Numbered from the stretch's first letter, positions 17,217-27,474 are shown. The stretch: DNA of 64,000 bases from JANQIV01 sp050117315 (GCA_050117315.1 JASFMY010000020.1:1-64000), one strand, 5' to 3'. Translations and numbers: made by a program. The notes: generated by a model from the letters alone, not told the origin.

Positions 17217-18986
17217 ATGAAAAAAAAGTTAATTACTTTGTTAGTATTATCTTTTGTATTAACGAGCGGACATCTGTTTGCTCAGATAGAGACACCATCG
17301 GAACCTACTATTCTTCAGGGAGATACACTTCTGGTATTTCCTACATGGAATGACTCAAAATGGGATGCGATAAACAAGTGGATATCTTATGGAGGCAAGC
17401 TTGATTCAGCGGGTACACCTGTCAATGTATACATGTTAGCAAACAATGAAACATATGCAGTATCTCACGAAATTGTTACAGAGCGCCCTCTAAGCATCTG
17501 TGCACAACAAAAACCCGATGCAGAAAATGCGCCTCCTTTGGTTGTCGCTGCTACTGATCTTAACAACGAATTTCCATCCAATATTATACAAAATAACGGC
17601 CCTGTAACAGTAAGGAATATTTACTTTTGTGGAGCAGATATTGAGGAACCTGTACTGGGAGCAGCCGCGCAAGCAAGCTACATAATCCAAACTACACAGG
17701 ATGGTTCTACAAATATTGTTGACGGTTGCTATTTTGAATGGATGGGAGGCGATGGAGCCGCTTTCAGCACCGGAGCAATTGATGTAAATATAACTTTTAC
17801 CAACAATATGGTTTTTAACAATGGTGGTAATGGAGGGACTGCCTGGTATGGCAACTGGAGTGGTTACTCAGTAAATATGGGCAATAATAATACCGGTGAC
17901 ATTGTCATGAGAAATAATACGTCATTGAACTGTTCCGGTCCGTTCTTTATCAATTACGGGGGCGTGCAAAAAAGCGTGGTTATAGAGCATAATACAGTCA
18001 TTAATAATGCAATTTATTGTTTTTTCAACTCAGCCTGGACCAATGCTGAATTTAAGAGTAATATTTTTTACAATTGTGGCGTCCAAGGTTATGATATCCA
18101 GATGTTGCAAGTGGCTAGTGATAGTTTGTTAAACTGGGGTATTGTATATGTTGATACTTTGTCAACTGCGGGTGTCGACACAGTTTATGCAGCCCAGCAA
18201 GGTGTTGGTATTACAGAGGTAGAACCCCTTCGTAAAATTTCCCTGGTGGACAATTATTATGGTTGGTCCAGTGAAATAAAGGATTATTGGAATAGCGCTG
18301 ATTCTCTTAAAGAACAAGTGTGGATGAATTCACGCGTACAGGGAATGTTCGATGATGATGCTAGCTATCCACTTTTTACTGAAAGCGGTACTTTTTCAGA
18401 AGATGAATATGGTGAGCCTCAATTTATTGGCGGATATGGCGGCGCAGCAACCATGGATTCACTTGTTTCCTGGCTGGTAAATGTCGTTGGGGGTGTTGGA
18501 ACATCACCTACACGTTATTATTATACTCCGGGAGAAGGAGACCCTCAGCCTAATCCCGCAATGGTTTGGCCATTGGGTTATAATTTGGCTGTTGGCAATA
18601 GCGCATTGGTAGGAACGGACGGCAAACCGCTTGGCGATTTGAACTGGTATCCGGAATACGCTGAAAGATGGGACCCTGGTTTAGTAACAACCGGCGTTGA
18701 AACAATCAACGCTTCTATACCTGACAAGTACAAATTGGGTCAAAATTATCCAAATCCATTTAATCCTACAACTAAAATTGAATTTTCACTTCCTCAAAGT
18801 GGAAATGTTTCATTGAAAGTATTCAATATTTTAGGTCAAGAAGTAGCAACTTTAGTAAAGGAACAAATGAATGCTGGTACATATAAAGTAGATTTTGATG
18901 CTTCAAACCTGACAAGTGGAGTCTATGTTTACAGGCTTGAAACAGCGAATTATTCAGTATCTAAGAAAATGCTTCTTGTGAAGTAA
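17217..18986 (+). CDS. Secreted beta-helix-like protein with T9SS sorting domain
   Basis: A 589-residue exported protein with the plan of the 7153 and 9177 products but distant in sequence. It has a signal peptide (about 1-22, ending HLFAQ), a region of parallel beta-helix turns with N-rich rungs (NITFTNNMVFNNGG, DIVMRNNTSLNCSGPF, VVIEHNTVINNA), a shared tail pattern (KDYWNSAD, MNSRVQGMFDDD, GKPLGDLNW) and a T9SS type A domain from about residue 505 (NYPNPFNPTTKIEF...KKMLLVK). It is probably a cell-surface glycan-binding or glycan-cleaving partner of the receptor upstream. No catalytic residues can be named. AGGAGGAG precedes the ATG. Confidence 0.8.
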   Translation: MKKKLITLLVLSFVLTSGHLFAQIETPSEPTILQGDTLLVFPTWNDSKWDAINKWISYGGKLDSAGTPVNVYMLANNETYAVSHEIVTERPLSICAQQKPDAENAPPLVVAATDLNNEFPSNIIQNNGPVTVRNIYFCGADIEEPVLGAAAQASYIIQTTQDGSTNIVDGCYFEWMGGDGAAFSTGAIDVNITFTNNMVFNNGGNGGTAWYGNWSGYSVNMGNNNTGDIVMRNNTSLNCSGPFFINYGGVQKSVVIEHNTVINNAIYCFFNSAWTNAEFKSNIFYNCGVQGYDIQMLQVASDSLLNWGIVYVDTLSTAGVDTVYAAQQGVGITEVEPLRKISLVDNYYGWSSEIKDYWNSADSLKEQVWMNSRVQGMFDDDASYPLFTESGTFSEDEYGEPQFIGGYGGAATMDSLVSWLVNVVGGVGTSPTRYYYTPGEGDPQPNPAMVWPLGYNLAVGNSALVGTDGKPLGDLNWYPEYAERWDPGLVTTGVETINASIPDKYKLGQNYPNPFNPTTKIEFSLPQSGNVSLKVFNILGQEVATLVKEQMNAGTYKVDFDASNLTSGVYVYRLETANYSVSKKMLLVK

Positions 18987-19007
18987 ACGATGCCTGATAT
19001 AAAATTC

Positions 19008-19040
19008 AAAAAGCGGTTCATTATTTGAATCGCTTTTTTT
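19008..19040 (+). terminator. Rho-independent terminator
   Basis: AAAAAGCGGTTCA (19008-19020) pairs, with one G-T wobble, with TGAATCGCTTTTT starting at 19025, and ends in a T-run. It closes the second receptor/beta-helix unit. The next gene begins almost directly after it. Confidence 0.8.
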
Positions 19041-19056
19041 AAGATTGTTAAATAAA

Positions 19057-21840
19057 ATGAATATTAAACACTACAATCCATATCTAATAAAAAAATATTT
19101 CGACTCCATGGAAGTTATATTGAGCCACTATTTTAAAAAGGCCCGATCAATCATATTCAGTTTCTTATTTATAATTTTTGTGGTAACAAACGTGAATTTA
19201 GCTACAGATTTTAAGGCAAAACCATTTAAGCTGGACCAGGTGAAACTGCTTGACGGTATGTTTAAACAAGCCATGGAAAGAGATAGGGCTTATCTTCTTG
19301 AACTTGATCCCGACAGGCTGCTTTCGGATTATTTAAACGAAGCCGGATTAATTCCCAAAGGTGTTCGTTATGGAGGCTGGGAATCGACCGGATTAAACGG
19401 GCATTCTCTTGGACACTATCTTTCTGCCTGCGCGATGATGTACAAAGCGTCAGGTGATGAGCAGTTTTTAGAGCGAGTGAACTATATTGTTGATGAACTG
19501 GAACAGGTTCAACTCGCAAATGGAAATGGCTATGTTGGCGCTGTCCCAGATGGTTTGAAGATCTTTAACGAAATATCTCAGGGCGTAATAAATGTACCCG
19601 GTGGTTTTGAACTGAATGGCGGCTGGGTGCCATGGTACAATATCCACAAAGCCTACGCCGGAGTAAGGGATGCTTATTTATATTGTGATAATGAAAAAGC
19701 AAAACAGATTTTAATCGGGATGACCGATTGGGCTGACCAGGTTACAAAATCGCTCTCAAATACTCAAATGCAAAAAATGCTGGAATGCGAGCAGGGTGGT
19801 ATGTATGAGATATTTGCAGATGTTTATGGTTTCACTAATGAATCGAAATACTTCGATTTGGCAAAGCGGTTTTATCATGAAAGTATAATGAATCCGTTAG
19901 CAAACAAATTTGATCAATTGGCTGGATTCCATGCTAATACACAAATACCCAAGGTGATTGGTGCTGCTAGAATATATGAATTAACTGAAGATCAACAGAA
20001 TAAAACTATTGCCGAATTCTTTTGGGATAGTGTGGTTAAGCATCATTCGTATGTTAATGGCGGCAACAGCGAGAATGAATGGTTTGGTGAACGCGATATA
20101 ATTGCTGCCCACATGGGAACAGGAGCAATGTCTGAAACATGCAATACCTACAATATGCTGAAGCTTACTAGGCATTTATTTTCATGGAGTGCTGAAGTTG
20201 AAAAAATGGATTATTATGAACGGGCATTGTACAACCACATTCTTATGTCCATTAATCCTGAAAATGGGTGTACCACCTACAAATGTGGTCTCTACGGACC
20301 TTATATTCAACGTTTCAGTAGTAAAACAAATTCATTTTGGTGCTGCACTGGTTCCGGCATGGAAAATCATTCAAAATATGGTAATACTATATACTATCAC
20401 AATGAAGAAGGAGTATTTGTAAACCTGTTTATCCCTTCCATTTTAACATGGGAAGAAAAGAACATCAGCATTACTATGAATACAAATTTTCCCGATGATG
20501 ATATAATTCATCTTACAGTAAATTGTAGTGGTGCAGTAAACATGCCTATTTATTTCCGATATCCAGGCTGGGCAAAAAAAGGATTAGCCATTGAAATAAA
20601 CAGTGAGAAATTCAATTATCAAAATTCACCCGGCAGTTATATTCAAATAGAGCGTACATGGCAAGATGGAGATAAAATTGATATTCAAATACCCATGTCG
20701 CTCAGTATTGATAAAGCGCCGGATAATGAGCAGCGAATTGCATTTTTCTATGGGCCGGTACTTTTGGCTGGTATTTTTGATGGGCAAAGCCCGGTTGGCG
20801 GATATTATGATTCGCCCACAGGCTATCGCGCAGAAGATATCACTGTTCCCATACTCTTCGAGATTAATAGGCCATTTCCCGAATGGATCGAAGCGGTTCC
20901 GGACAAGGATTGCACTTTCAGAATTTTTAACATGGGGTCTGAAAACGATATTACACTTATTCCTGTTTTTAGAACTCATTTTAACGTATACACAGCCTAC
21001 TGGGATGTTTATGATTCGTTACCGGAAGAACAATCTGAACCAATCTGGACAGGTGAACATTATACATTCGACGGCACTGATGATTACATAGCATTGTCAG
21101 ATAATATTACTCAGGAAATGGTTGACTTTACGATATTGACAAAAGTCCTGGTCAAAAGCAGCAATGCCTGGCAACGGATATTCGATTTCGGAAACAGTGT
21201 CTCAATGAATATGTTTCTCACACCATCAAGCGGGTATGATATGCGTTTTTGTATCACCACTGGCGGCGCTGAAGCAGAGCAACGGCTTATTTATGATACA
21301 CCGTTGAGTCTGAATACATGGCATAGTATTATTGTAAGGCTTGAAGGTAGTCAGGGTACGTTATTTTTAAATGGTGAAAAAGTCGCGGAAAATAGTTCTA
21401 TGGATTTTAATCCGATAATGTTTGGACCAACCAGTAATAACTGGCTTGGGCGCTCACAATACCCGGCTGATCCGTATTTTGAAGGTGAAATCAGTGATTT
21501 TCAAATTTACAATCGGGCGTTGAGTGATTCTGAAATCGAAGTTGTTACGGATGTGGACGGGGATAATTCTTTTCCTAAAGACTTTAGGCTGGAAAACAAC
21601 TATCCAAATCCGTTCAACGGTCAGACAAATATTTATTATGCTTTACCAAAGAAGGAAAAAGTTGTCCTAACAGTTTACGATATGTTGGGCAGAGTGATTA
21701 AGACGCTTGTAAATAAAGTAGAAGAACCAGGTTACTATTCTGTTACTTTTGATGCCAATAATATTTCAAGCGGCATCTACTTTTACAATCTTAACGCAGG
21801 TTCGTTTTCAGAAACCAAGAAGTTAGTTTTGCTGCGATAG
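19057..21840 (+). CDS. GH127 beta-L-arabinofuranosidase-like protein with LamG-like and T9SS domains
   Basis: About 927 residues. After an N-terminal hydrophobic export segment (FSFLFIIFVVTNVNLATD) comes a GH127 (formerly DUF1680) (alpha/alpha)6-barrel. Expected active-site elements are present: the Glu of NEWFGE, ETCNTYNM near residue 359, and the CC pair in FWCCTGSGMENH near residue 428, matching the Zn-binding Glu/Cys cluster of characterised GH127 enzymes. Residues about 665-828 form a LamG/concanavalin-type sandwich, and the last ~90 a T9SS sorting domain (NNYPNPFNGQTNIYY). It should remove beta-L-arabinofuranose outside the cell. The start is uncertain: TTG 19045, ATG 19057 and ATG 19108 are possible and none has a good ribosome-binding site. 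Confidence 0.85.
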   Translation: MNIKHYNPYLIKKYFDSMEVILSHYFKKARSIIFSFLFIIFVVTNVNLATDFKAKPFKLDQVKLLDGMFKQAMERDRAYLLELDPDRLLSDYLNEAGLIPKGVRYGGWESTGLNGHSLGHYLSACAMMYKASGDEQFLERVNYIVDELEQVQLANGNGYVGAVPDGLKIFNEISQGVINVPGGFELNGGWVPWYNIHKAYAGVRDAYLYCDNEKAKQILIGMTDWADQVTKSLSNTQMQKMLECEQGGMYEIFADVYGFTNESKYFDLAKRFYHESIMNPLANKFDQLAGFHANTQIPKVIGAARIYELTEDQQNKTIAEFFWDSVVKHHSYVNGGNSENEWFGERDIIAAHMGTGAMSETCNTYNMLKLTRHLFSWSAEVEKMDYYERALYNHILMSINPENGCTTYKCGLYGPYIQRFSSKTNSFWCCTGSGMENHSKYGNTIYYHNEEGVFVNLFIPSILTWEEKNISITMNTNFPDDDIIHLTVNCSGAVNMPIYFRYPGWAKKGLAIEINSEKFNYQNSPGSYIQIERTWQDGDKIDIQIPMSLSIDKAPDNEQRIAFFYGPVLLAGIFDGQSPVGGYYDSPTGYRAEDITVPILFEINRPFPEWIEAVPDKDCTFRIFNMGSENDITLIPVFRTHFNVYTAYWDVYDSLPEEQSEPIWTGEHYTFDGTDDYIALSDNITQEMVDFTILTKVLVKSSNAWQRIFDFGNSVSMNMFLTPSSGYDMRFCITTGGAEAEQRLIYDTPLSLNTWHSIIVRLEGSQGTLFLNGEKVAENSSMDFNPIMFGPTSNNWLGRSQYPADPYFEGEISDFQIYNRALSDSEIEVVTDVDGDNSFPKDFRLENNYPNPFNGQTNIYYALPKKEKVVLTVYDMLGRVIKTLVNKVEEPGYYSVTFDANNISSGIYFYNLNAGSFSETKKLVLLR

Positions 21841-21863
21841 TTTAAAACTGTGGAGTTAGTTAA

Positions 21864-23071
21864 ATGAAATTTTTACGTATCATATTTATATCAGTTGGTT
21901 TGCTCACTCAATTAACGTCCAGTTTGTCAGCTCAGACTTTTGAAGAGTTGGCAAAAACACCCCCAATGGGCTGGAACAGTTGGAATAAGTTTGGATGCAA
22001 TGTTAGTGAGACATTAATCAAAGATATGGCCGATGCGATGGTTGAATCAGGGATGAAAGATGCCGGGTATGAATATATTGTTATTGATGATTGCTGGCAA
22101 GTTGATCGAGATAGCCTGGGTAATATTATTGCTGATCCGGAACGTTTTCCAAATGGGATGAAAGAAGTTGCGGACTATATACATTCGCGTGGATTAAAAT
22201 TTGGTATATACTCCTGCGCCGGATCCCAAACATGCCAGGGCAGGCCGGGAAGTCGCGGTTATCAATTTCAGGACGCCAGAACCTATGCTTCCTGGGGTGT
22301 GGATTACTTAAAATATGATTGGTGTAACGATGAAGGACAGGAACCAAAAGCCGCTTATAAAACAATGAGCGATGCGCTTAAAGTCTGCGGACGCCCCATA
22401 GTATTTAGCATATGCGAATGGGGAGAAAGTAAACCCTGGAATGGGCTAAGGGGATCGGGCATTTATGGCGTACAACACCTGATATTCGTAACATTTATGA
22501 AGGGAAGCTGAATTGGGGTGGTTTGGGAATAGTTGATATTATTGATAAACAAGCGGATTTGTTCAGCTATGCTGGTCCCGGCCATTGGAATGACCCGGAT
22601 ATGCTGGAAGTAGGAAATGCCGGGCTTACTTTTGATGAAAATATAACGCACTTTTCCATGTGGGCTATGTTATCTGCGCCATTAATGGCGGGTAACGACC
22701 TTAGAAATATGCCAAGGGATGTAAAAGAAATATTAACAAACAAAGAAGTTATTGCACTTAACCAGGATAAATTGGGTAACCAGGCTTTTAAATTTCTCGA
22801 TATGGGGGACAAAGAAATTTGGGTTAAATTCCTTGAAAATAATGAACTGGCCATATGCTTTTTAAACCGAAGTGAATTTACTTGGAAAGAAGATTACAAT
22901 TGGGCCAGGTTAAATATTTACCATGAGGACAAAGCTATTCGCTTCGGAAAACAAGAATACAAATTTTATAATGTTTGGAATAAGAAGTACACTGGCACAA
23001 CAAAGGATTTTCTTGATTTGCAAATCCCAAGTCATGGAGTACTATTACTTAGGTTAAAACCAATTTCTTAA
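21864..23071 (+). pseudogene. GH27 alpha-galactosidase-type gene, frameshifted
   Basis: Two frames make up one GH27 enzyme of about 402 residues. The first (21864-22511) holds a signal peptide, TPPMGWNSWNKFGCN, DDCW and the nucleophile motif YLKYDWCND. The second (to 23071) continues NWGGLGIVDIIDKQ, GPGHWNDPDMLEVGN and MWAMLSAPLMAGNDLRNM. The break lies at the GGG at 22443-22445: adding one G restores IGHLWRTTPDIRNIYEGKLNWGG. GH27 enzymes remove alpha-galactose (some remove beta-L-arabinopyranose). This is either a recent pseudogene or a homopolymer sequencing error, since the rest is well preserved. It sits 23 bases after the GH127 gene, in the same likely operon. Confidence 0.85.
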
Positions 23072-23101
23072 ACTTAATTTTACTAAGGATAGATTTTATT
23101 T

Positions 23102-23935
23102 ATGAACTTTCTATTGTTTAGAATATATATAACTCTTTTAGTGTGTTTGGTATTTGGGGGAAGTTGTTTTGGTCAGGAATCTGTGAAAACTGATAATGAG
23201 CTAATTGCAATCACAGCTCCGCCACAAAAATTAAAGCTGGATTCTTTCTACAAAAAATATGTCAATGCAAATGGCATACACATTATGAGCTCAAAAAAAG
23301 TTCCTGATGCTGCTATTTATGCGGTTTACAATACTGTTAAGTTTATGACAGATTCTCTCCCAGATGAAGTACTTGATTCGCTGATAAGTAATAATACAAG
23401 AATTGCAGTTATGGCGAGATATGAGGGAACAACTGATATTCCAGAGCATGCCTATTTAGCAAATGATACAACTCTCAATTGGGACGTAAGAGCACGCGGT
23501 TTGGGTGGTACGCTGGAATTGCCATTAACAAGCTGTGCGGAAGAAAACGTGTTATGTTACCAGATAGACAAATATCATGCTGAAGATATTTTAATTCATG
23601 AATTTGCCCACACCATCCATGAAGTAGGTATACTACCCAATGACACTACTTTTAATAGCTTGCTTCAGAAACAGATGGACTCTGTAATAGAAGAAGGTAA
23701 GTACAAGGATACTTATGCTATTACTAATATCTATGAATATTTTGCCGAAGGCGTGCAATCTTGGTTTAATGTTAATGCTGAGGTACCAGAACCTGATGGC
23801 AAACATAATCAAGTGAACACCCGTATGGAATTAAAGGAATACGATCCCGGACTATACCAGATATTAAAGAAGTTTTTCCCGGAGTCAGATGAATGTCCTT
23901 CATGTCATAAAGCGACAAATAAATATTCATTGTAA
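23102..23935 (+). CDS. Secreted zinc-metallopeptidase-like protein (HEFAH)
   Basis: A 277-residue exported protein with a signal peptide ending near GGSCFGQES. The zincin motif HEFAHTIHEVGI lies near residue 166; the two His would bind zinc with Glu as general base. Further on, NIYEYFAEGVQSWFN contains the E-x-x-A-E pattern that often supplies the third ligand in gluzincins. The tail has paired cysteines (CPSCHK). I do not recognise a named peptidase family. It lies between a GH27 gene and a DUF5695-like gene, so it may cleave glycoprotein backbones or process neighbouring enzymes. A remnant of its 3' end occurs at about 27475-27513. Confidence 0.65.
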   Translation: MNFLLFRIYITLLVCLVFGGSCFGQESVKTDNELIAITAPPQKLKLDSFYKKYVNANGIHIMSSKKVPDAAIYAVYNTVKFMTDSLPDEVLDSLISNNTRIAVMARYEGTTDIPEHAYLANDTTLNWDVRARGLGGTLELPLTSCAEENVLCYQIDKYHAEDILIHEFAHTIHEVGILPNDTTFNSLLQKQMDSVIEEGKYKDTYAITNIYEYFAEGVQSWFNVNAEVPEPDGKHNQVNTRMELKEYDPGLYQILKKFFPESDECPSCHKATNKYSL

Positions 23936-24033
23936 ATATTTCAAAAAAAAAGGAATCATTGATGTAATAAGGCAAATAAGAATTTCTAACTTTTAAGTTG
24001 ATAAATTATTAGATGACTAATTTAGGGAATACT

Positions 24034-26772
24034 ATGAAACACACAAACCGTAATTTCTTTTTTGTAACATTGGTACTTATCTCGCAGATTCATTTTTTGT
24101 CTGCCCAAGTACCAGTAAATTCCGGACCGTCATCCCTAAATGTCGATGAAGGTAAAAAAGAGTTTTCTACTTCTTTACTGAAGCTTGAGTTGCTTAATTC
24201 GTCGCAAACCGTAGCTTCTTTGAAAGCTAACGATGGAAGTTCGCTTGACTATACTCCCGGTGACCGGCTGAGTGAGCGGGATAAAAATGGTTTTTATCAT
24301 CTTGGTGATATAAACCTCGGTCTTCGGACTGTTGGGAACAAAGACTGGAGCTATTATTCAACAACAAAAAATCGTGCTGATGTGGAGGCTGTAACATCTC
24401 AAAATCCAGGAGTGCTTTCTGCTGCTGATCTCTCGAATACATTGCCATCCGATATTCCTTTGCAGATTATCCGTTATTGGGAAAAGGAGGGCGATAACCT
24501 TGTATTGCGGTTTGAAATTAAAAACAAATCGGACAAAGCCGTTGAAATTGGAGCCCTCGGCATTCCCATGGTATTCAACAACAATTTTAACGATAAAACT
24601 CTTGATCAGGCTCACTCCGAGAATGTTTTCTTTGATCCGTATATTGGGAAAGATGCAGGGTACCTACAAATTGTAAAATTGAACGGTGAAGGCAAAGTGA
24701 TGTTGGTAGTTCCTTATGGGAAAACGCCTTTTGAAAATTATCGTCCGTTGTTGGATGATCCTACTCCTATTGGTTATACGTTTGAGGGATTACATGAATG
24801 GATGGTTCATTCAAAATCATATTCAGAAACAGAATGGAAAGGAGTAGAACAGTGGAATACACCTACTTCTTCAGTGCTGAAACCCGGTGAAATAAAAAAT
24901 TATGGATTAGAATTTCTTTTAGCTGATTCATTGCGTGATATTGAAAATACGCTGGCTGAGGCAAATCGTCCGTTTGCTGTTGGTATTCCGGGTTATGTGG
25001 TGGCGATGGATGTAAATGCTAAATTATTTCTTCAATACAATAAAGCGGTTAAGAAAATAACAGTTGAACCCGAAGGGGCTATCGAATGCACAGCCTCAGA
25101 GGGCACTGGTTCAACCTGGAAATCGTATGAAATTAAAGGAAAAAAATGGGGTAGGGCCAGATTGACCATCGACTATGAAGACGGGCTGAGCCAGACCATC
25201 AACTATAAAATTATAGATACTGAAAAGAAGGTGATCGAATCGTATGGGAATTTTCTTACCACCGAGCAGTGGTATGATGATACTACCGATATTTTTAATC
25301 GGGCACCTTCGGTAATTACTTACGATTATGAGTTAAAGCAAAAAGTATTACAGGATGCCCGTGTTTGGATTGCAGGTTTAAGTGATGAAGGAGGAGCCGG
25401 AAGCTGGTTGGGAGCCATTATGAAACAGGTGGTTATGCCCGATAAGGAAGAGATTGCAAAACTTGAAGATTTTGTGAATCAAACTATCTGGGGTGGAATT
25501 CAATACAATGAAGGAGAACATAAATATGGGGTTCGCAAAAGTATGTTTTATTATGAACCCGATTCGATGCCCAAAGGAACATACAGCAATCAGATCCGGT
25601 GGGGCAGGTATGGAGGCTTCCCTTCCTGGAGCAAAGAGGAAGCTGAATCGGTTGGACGGTCATACGACTATCCGCATGTGGCTGCTGCCCATTGGGCTAT
25701 GTATCGTTTAGCACGCTATTATAACGGTTTGGTAAAACAGCAGGATTGGCGCTGGTATCTCGAAAATGCAGCTCAAACAGCAATTGCAATGGTTGAACAG
25801 GCTCCGGCTTATGTGATGCACGGGCAAATGGAAGGTACTATTTTTATACTGATACTGAACGATTTGAATGCGGAAGGAGTAACCGATCTGGCCAATGAGC
25901 TGCGACTGGCAATGAAAGTACGGTTTTATCACTGGACAACTTTATCGTATCCGTTTGGAAGTGAGATGCCTTGGGATTGTACCGGCCAGGAAGAGGTATA
26001 TATGTGGTCGAAATATTTTGGCTTTGATGAAGGGGCAATGGTTACTTTGAACGCTATATTAGCCTATATGCCAACGGTTCCTCATTGGGCATATAATGGG
26101 AATGCCCGTCGTATATGGGATTTCATTTACGCTGGAAAATTACAGCGTTTTGAGCGGATGATTCATCATTATGGTTCAGCCCTGAATGCTATTCCGATAC
26201 TTTATCAATACCACGAAAATCCTTCAGACATCTATTTATTACGTGTAGGTTATGGTGGATTACTTGGTGCCATTTCAAATATTACAGAAGATGGGTTTGC
26301 TCCATGTGCTTTCCATTCTTTCCCGCAAACTTTGGCAAATGATGGTATTACCGGAGATTATGGAACAGGTTTCTTGGGATATGCAATCAACACTTCCAGT
26401 TATCTTGTAAAACATGAAGAACTTGGCTGGCTTTCATTCGGAGGTAACACATCGGTTAATGGTGATTGGGTGAAAACAGATTTAACCACTGCTGCCCGAA
26501 ACCGTTTTTATGTATCTCCTGTTGGTTTGTGGCTCACGCTCGATGCCGGAGAATTCAAGAGTGTAGCTTATAATACAAAATCGGGGGAAATTTCGATTGA
26601 ATTTGAAAAGGGAAATGAATATACCACTGAGGCTTATCTTAATGTAGAAACTTTGTCCAAAGAGCCATCAGCAAAGCATTACGATACCGAATCTTTGACA
26701 AAAAGTACATTGGGTTCATTCGTTATAAAATTAGATAAACAGCCAGTTTCAATTAGCTTACAATCGGAATAA
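24034..26772 (+). CDS. Large secreted DUF5695-like protein
   Basis: About 912 residues with a signal peptide (ISQIHFLSAQ). The N-terminal part looks like a beta-sandwich (RPLLDDPTPIGYTFEGLHEW, GVEQWNTPTSSVLKPGE). The C-terminal half looks like an alpha/alpha barrel with aromatic, acidic stretches (SYDYPHVAAAHWAMYRLARY, WYLENAAQTAIAM, EMPWDCTGQEEVYMWSKYFGF), as in glycoside hydrolases or lyases. I remember this architecture as DUF5695 in Bacteroidota, without an assigned reaction. ATG 24034 is preferred over ATG 24013 because AGGGA precedes it. Being surrounded by arabinose- and galactose-releasing enzymes, it is a good candidate for an uncharacterised carbohydrate-active enzyme. Confidence 0.6.
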   Translation: MKHTNRNFFFVTLVLISQIHFLSAQVPVNSGPSSLNVDEGKKEFSTSLLKLELLNSSQTVASLKANDGSSLDYTPGDRLSERDKNGFYHLGDINLGLRTVGNKDWSYYSTTKNRADVEAVTSQNPGVLSAADLSNTLPSDIPLQIIRYWEKEGDNLVLRFEIKNKSDKAVEIGALGIPMVFNNNFNDKTLDQAHSENVFFDPYIGKDAGYLQIVKLNGEGKVMLVVPYGKTPFENYRPLLDDPTPIGYTFEGLHEWMVHSKSYSETEWKGVEQWNTPTSSVLKPGEIKNYGLEFLLADSLRDIENTLAEANRPFAVGIPGYVVAMDVNAKLFLQYNKAVKKITVEPEGAIECTASEGTGSTWKSYEIKGKKWGRARLTIDYEDGLSQTINYKIIDTEKKVIESYGNFLTTEQWYDDTTDIFNRAPSVITYDYELKQKVLQDARVWIAGLSDEGGAGSWLGAIMKQVVMPDKEEIAKLEDFVNQTIWGGIQYNEGEHKYGVRKSMFYYEPDSMPKGTYSNQIRWGRYGGFPSWSKEEAESVGRSYDYPHVAAAHWAMYRLARYYNGLVKQQDWRWYLENAAQTAIAMVEQAPAYVMHGQMEGTIFILILNDLNAEGVTDLANELRLAMKVRFYHWTTLSYPFGSEMPWDCTGQEEVYMWSKYFGFDEGAMVTLNAILAYMPTVPHWAYNGNARRIWDFIYAGKLQRFERMIHHYGSALNAIPILYQYHENPSDIYLLRVGYGGLLGAISNITEDGFAPCAFHSFPQTLANDGITGDYGTGFLGYAINTSSYLVKHEELGWLSFGGNTSVNGDWVKTDLTTAARNRFYVSPVGLWLTLDAGEFKSVAYNTKSGEISIEFEKGNEYTTEAYLNVETLSKEPSAKHYDTESLTKSTLGSFVIKLDKQPVSISLQSE

Positions 26773-26778
26773 TAAGCA

Positions 26779-27324
26779 ATGAAACGGAATGAATTTTTCA
26801 AACTTTGTGCAGGGGGAGTATGTAGTTGTGCTGCTATCGCAATGCTTCCCGGTTCTGCTTTAATTACAGCAGATCAAATGCAAGAAAATGAAGATTGGCG
26901 TATAGGGTTTATTCAGGAAAGATATGCCAAGTTGATTGAAATTTTAGGCGATAAGCTTGGTGATGAAAAACGAGATGAAATACTCGAACAAATGGGTCGT
27001 GAATGTGCTAAACACTTTTATGATCGAGCACTTAAATTCAAAGGTGATTTGCAAGGTTATCTTGATGATATTCAAAAAGATTGGGTTGAAAAAGTTGAGT
27101 ACGATCAACCAATTAAGGATATACGAATTACCGACAAACTATCAAATAAATGTGTTTGTCCGTTTGTTGATCTTTCAAAAATGAAAGGGAGTTATTGTCA
27201 ATGTACAATAGGATGGCAAAAAGAGATTTACTCGTTAGTTTCGGGTAAAGAGGTTGCTGTTACGGTGGAATCATCGGTTTTAAGAGGTGATGAAAAGTGT
27301 GTTTACCGGATTGAGATTATGTGA
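26779..27324 (+). CDS. Cysteine-rich protein, possibly DUF6144-like
   Basis: A 181-residue protein starting 6 bases after the preceding gene, so probably co-translated. The N-terminus (CAGGVCSCAAIAMLPGSALI) is hydrophobic and Cys-containing, like a signal or lipoprotein segment. The C-terminal part has CVCPFV, SYCQCTIGW and SSVLRGDEKCVYRIEI, a Cys-pair arrangement seen in small V4R/ATC-hydrolase-like domains that can bind metal. I believe such proteins are annotated DUF6144 but am not certain. No function can be assigned; its fixed position next to the DUF5695-like gene suggests a shared task. Confidence 0.55.
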   Translation: MKRNEFFKLCAGGVCSCAAIAMLPGSALITADQMQENEDWRIGFIQERYAKLIEILGDKLGDEKRDEILEQMGRECAKHFYDRALKFKGDLQGYLDDIQKDWVEKVEYDQPIKDIRITDKLSNKCVCPFVDLSKMKGSYCQCTIGWQKEIYSLVSGKEVAVTVESSVLRGDEKCVYRIEIM

Positions 27325-27349
27325 TAAATAGGAAAATAGAAAAACATAA

Positions 27350-27440
27350 GAAGACTAAAATTTGGCATATACTCCAGTGCTGGATCGCAAATATGCCAAC
27401 CAAGGCCCAGAAGCCGTTTTTAAATTTCATCTTGTCACAA
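27350..27440 (+). pseudogene. GH27 gene remnant
   Basis: CTAAAATTTGGCATATACTC and the bases after it encode KFGIYSSAGSQICQPRPRSRF and closely match 22190-22270 of the GH27 gene (KFGIYSCAGSQTCQGRPGSRG). The match fades by about 27440 and runs into a stop. It is part of a decayed duplicate of the GH27-peptidase segment. Confidence 0.7.
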
Positions 27441-27474
27441 AAATAATGATCGATGAAGAGTGTACTCTTTAGTA

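Noticed and set aside
20666..21091. 141-codon + strand ORF
   Set aside because: Out-of-frame shadow within the GH127 gene, whose motifs are in the main frame.
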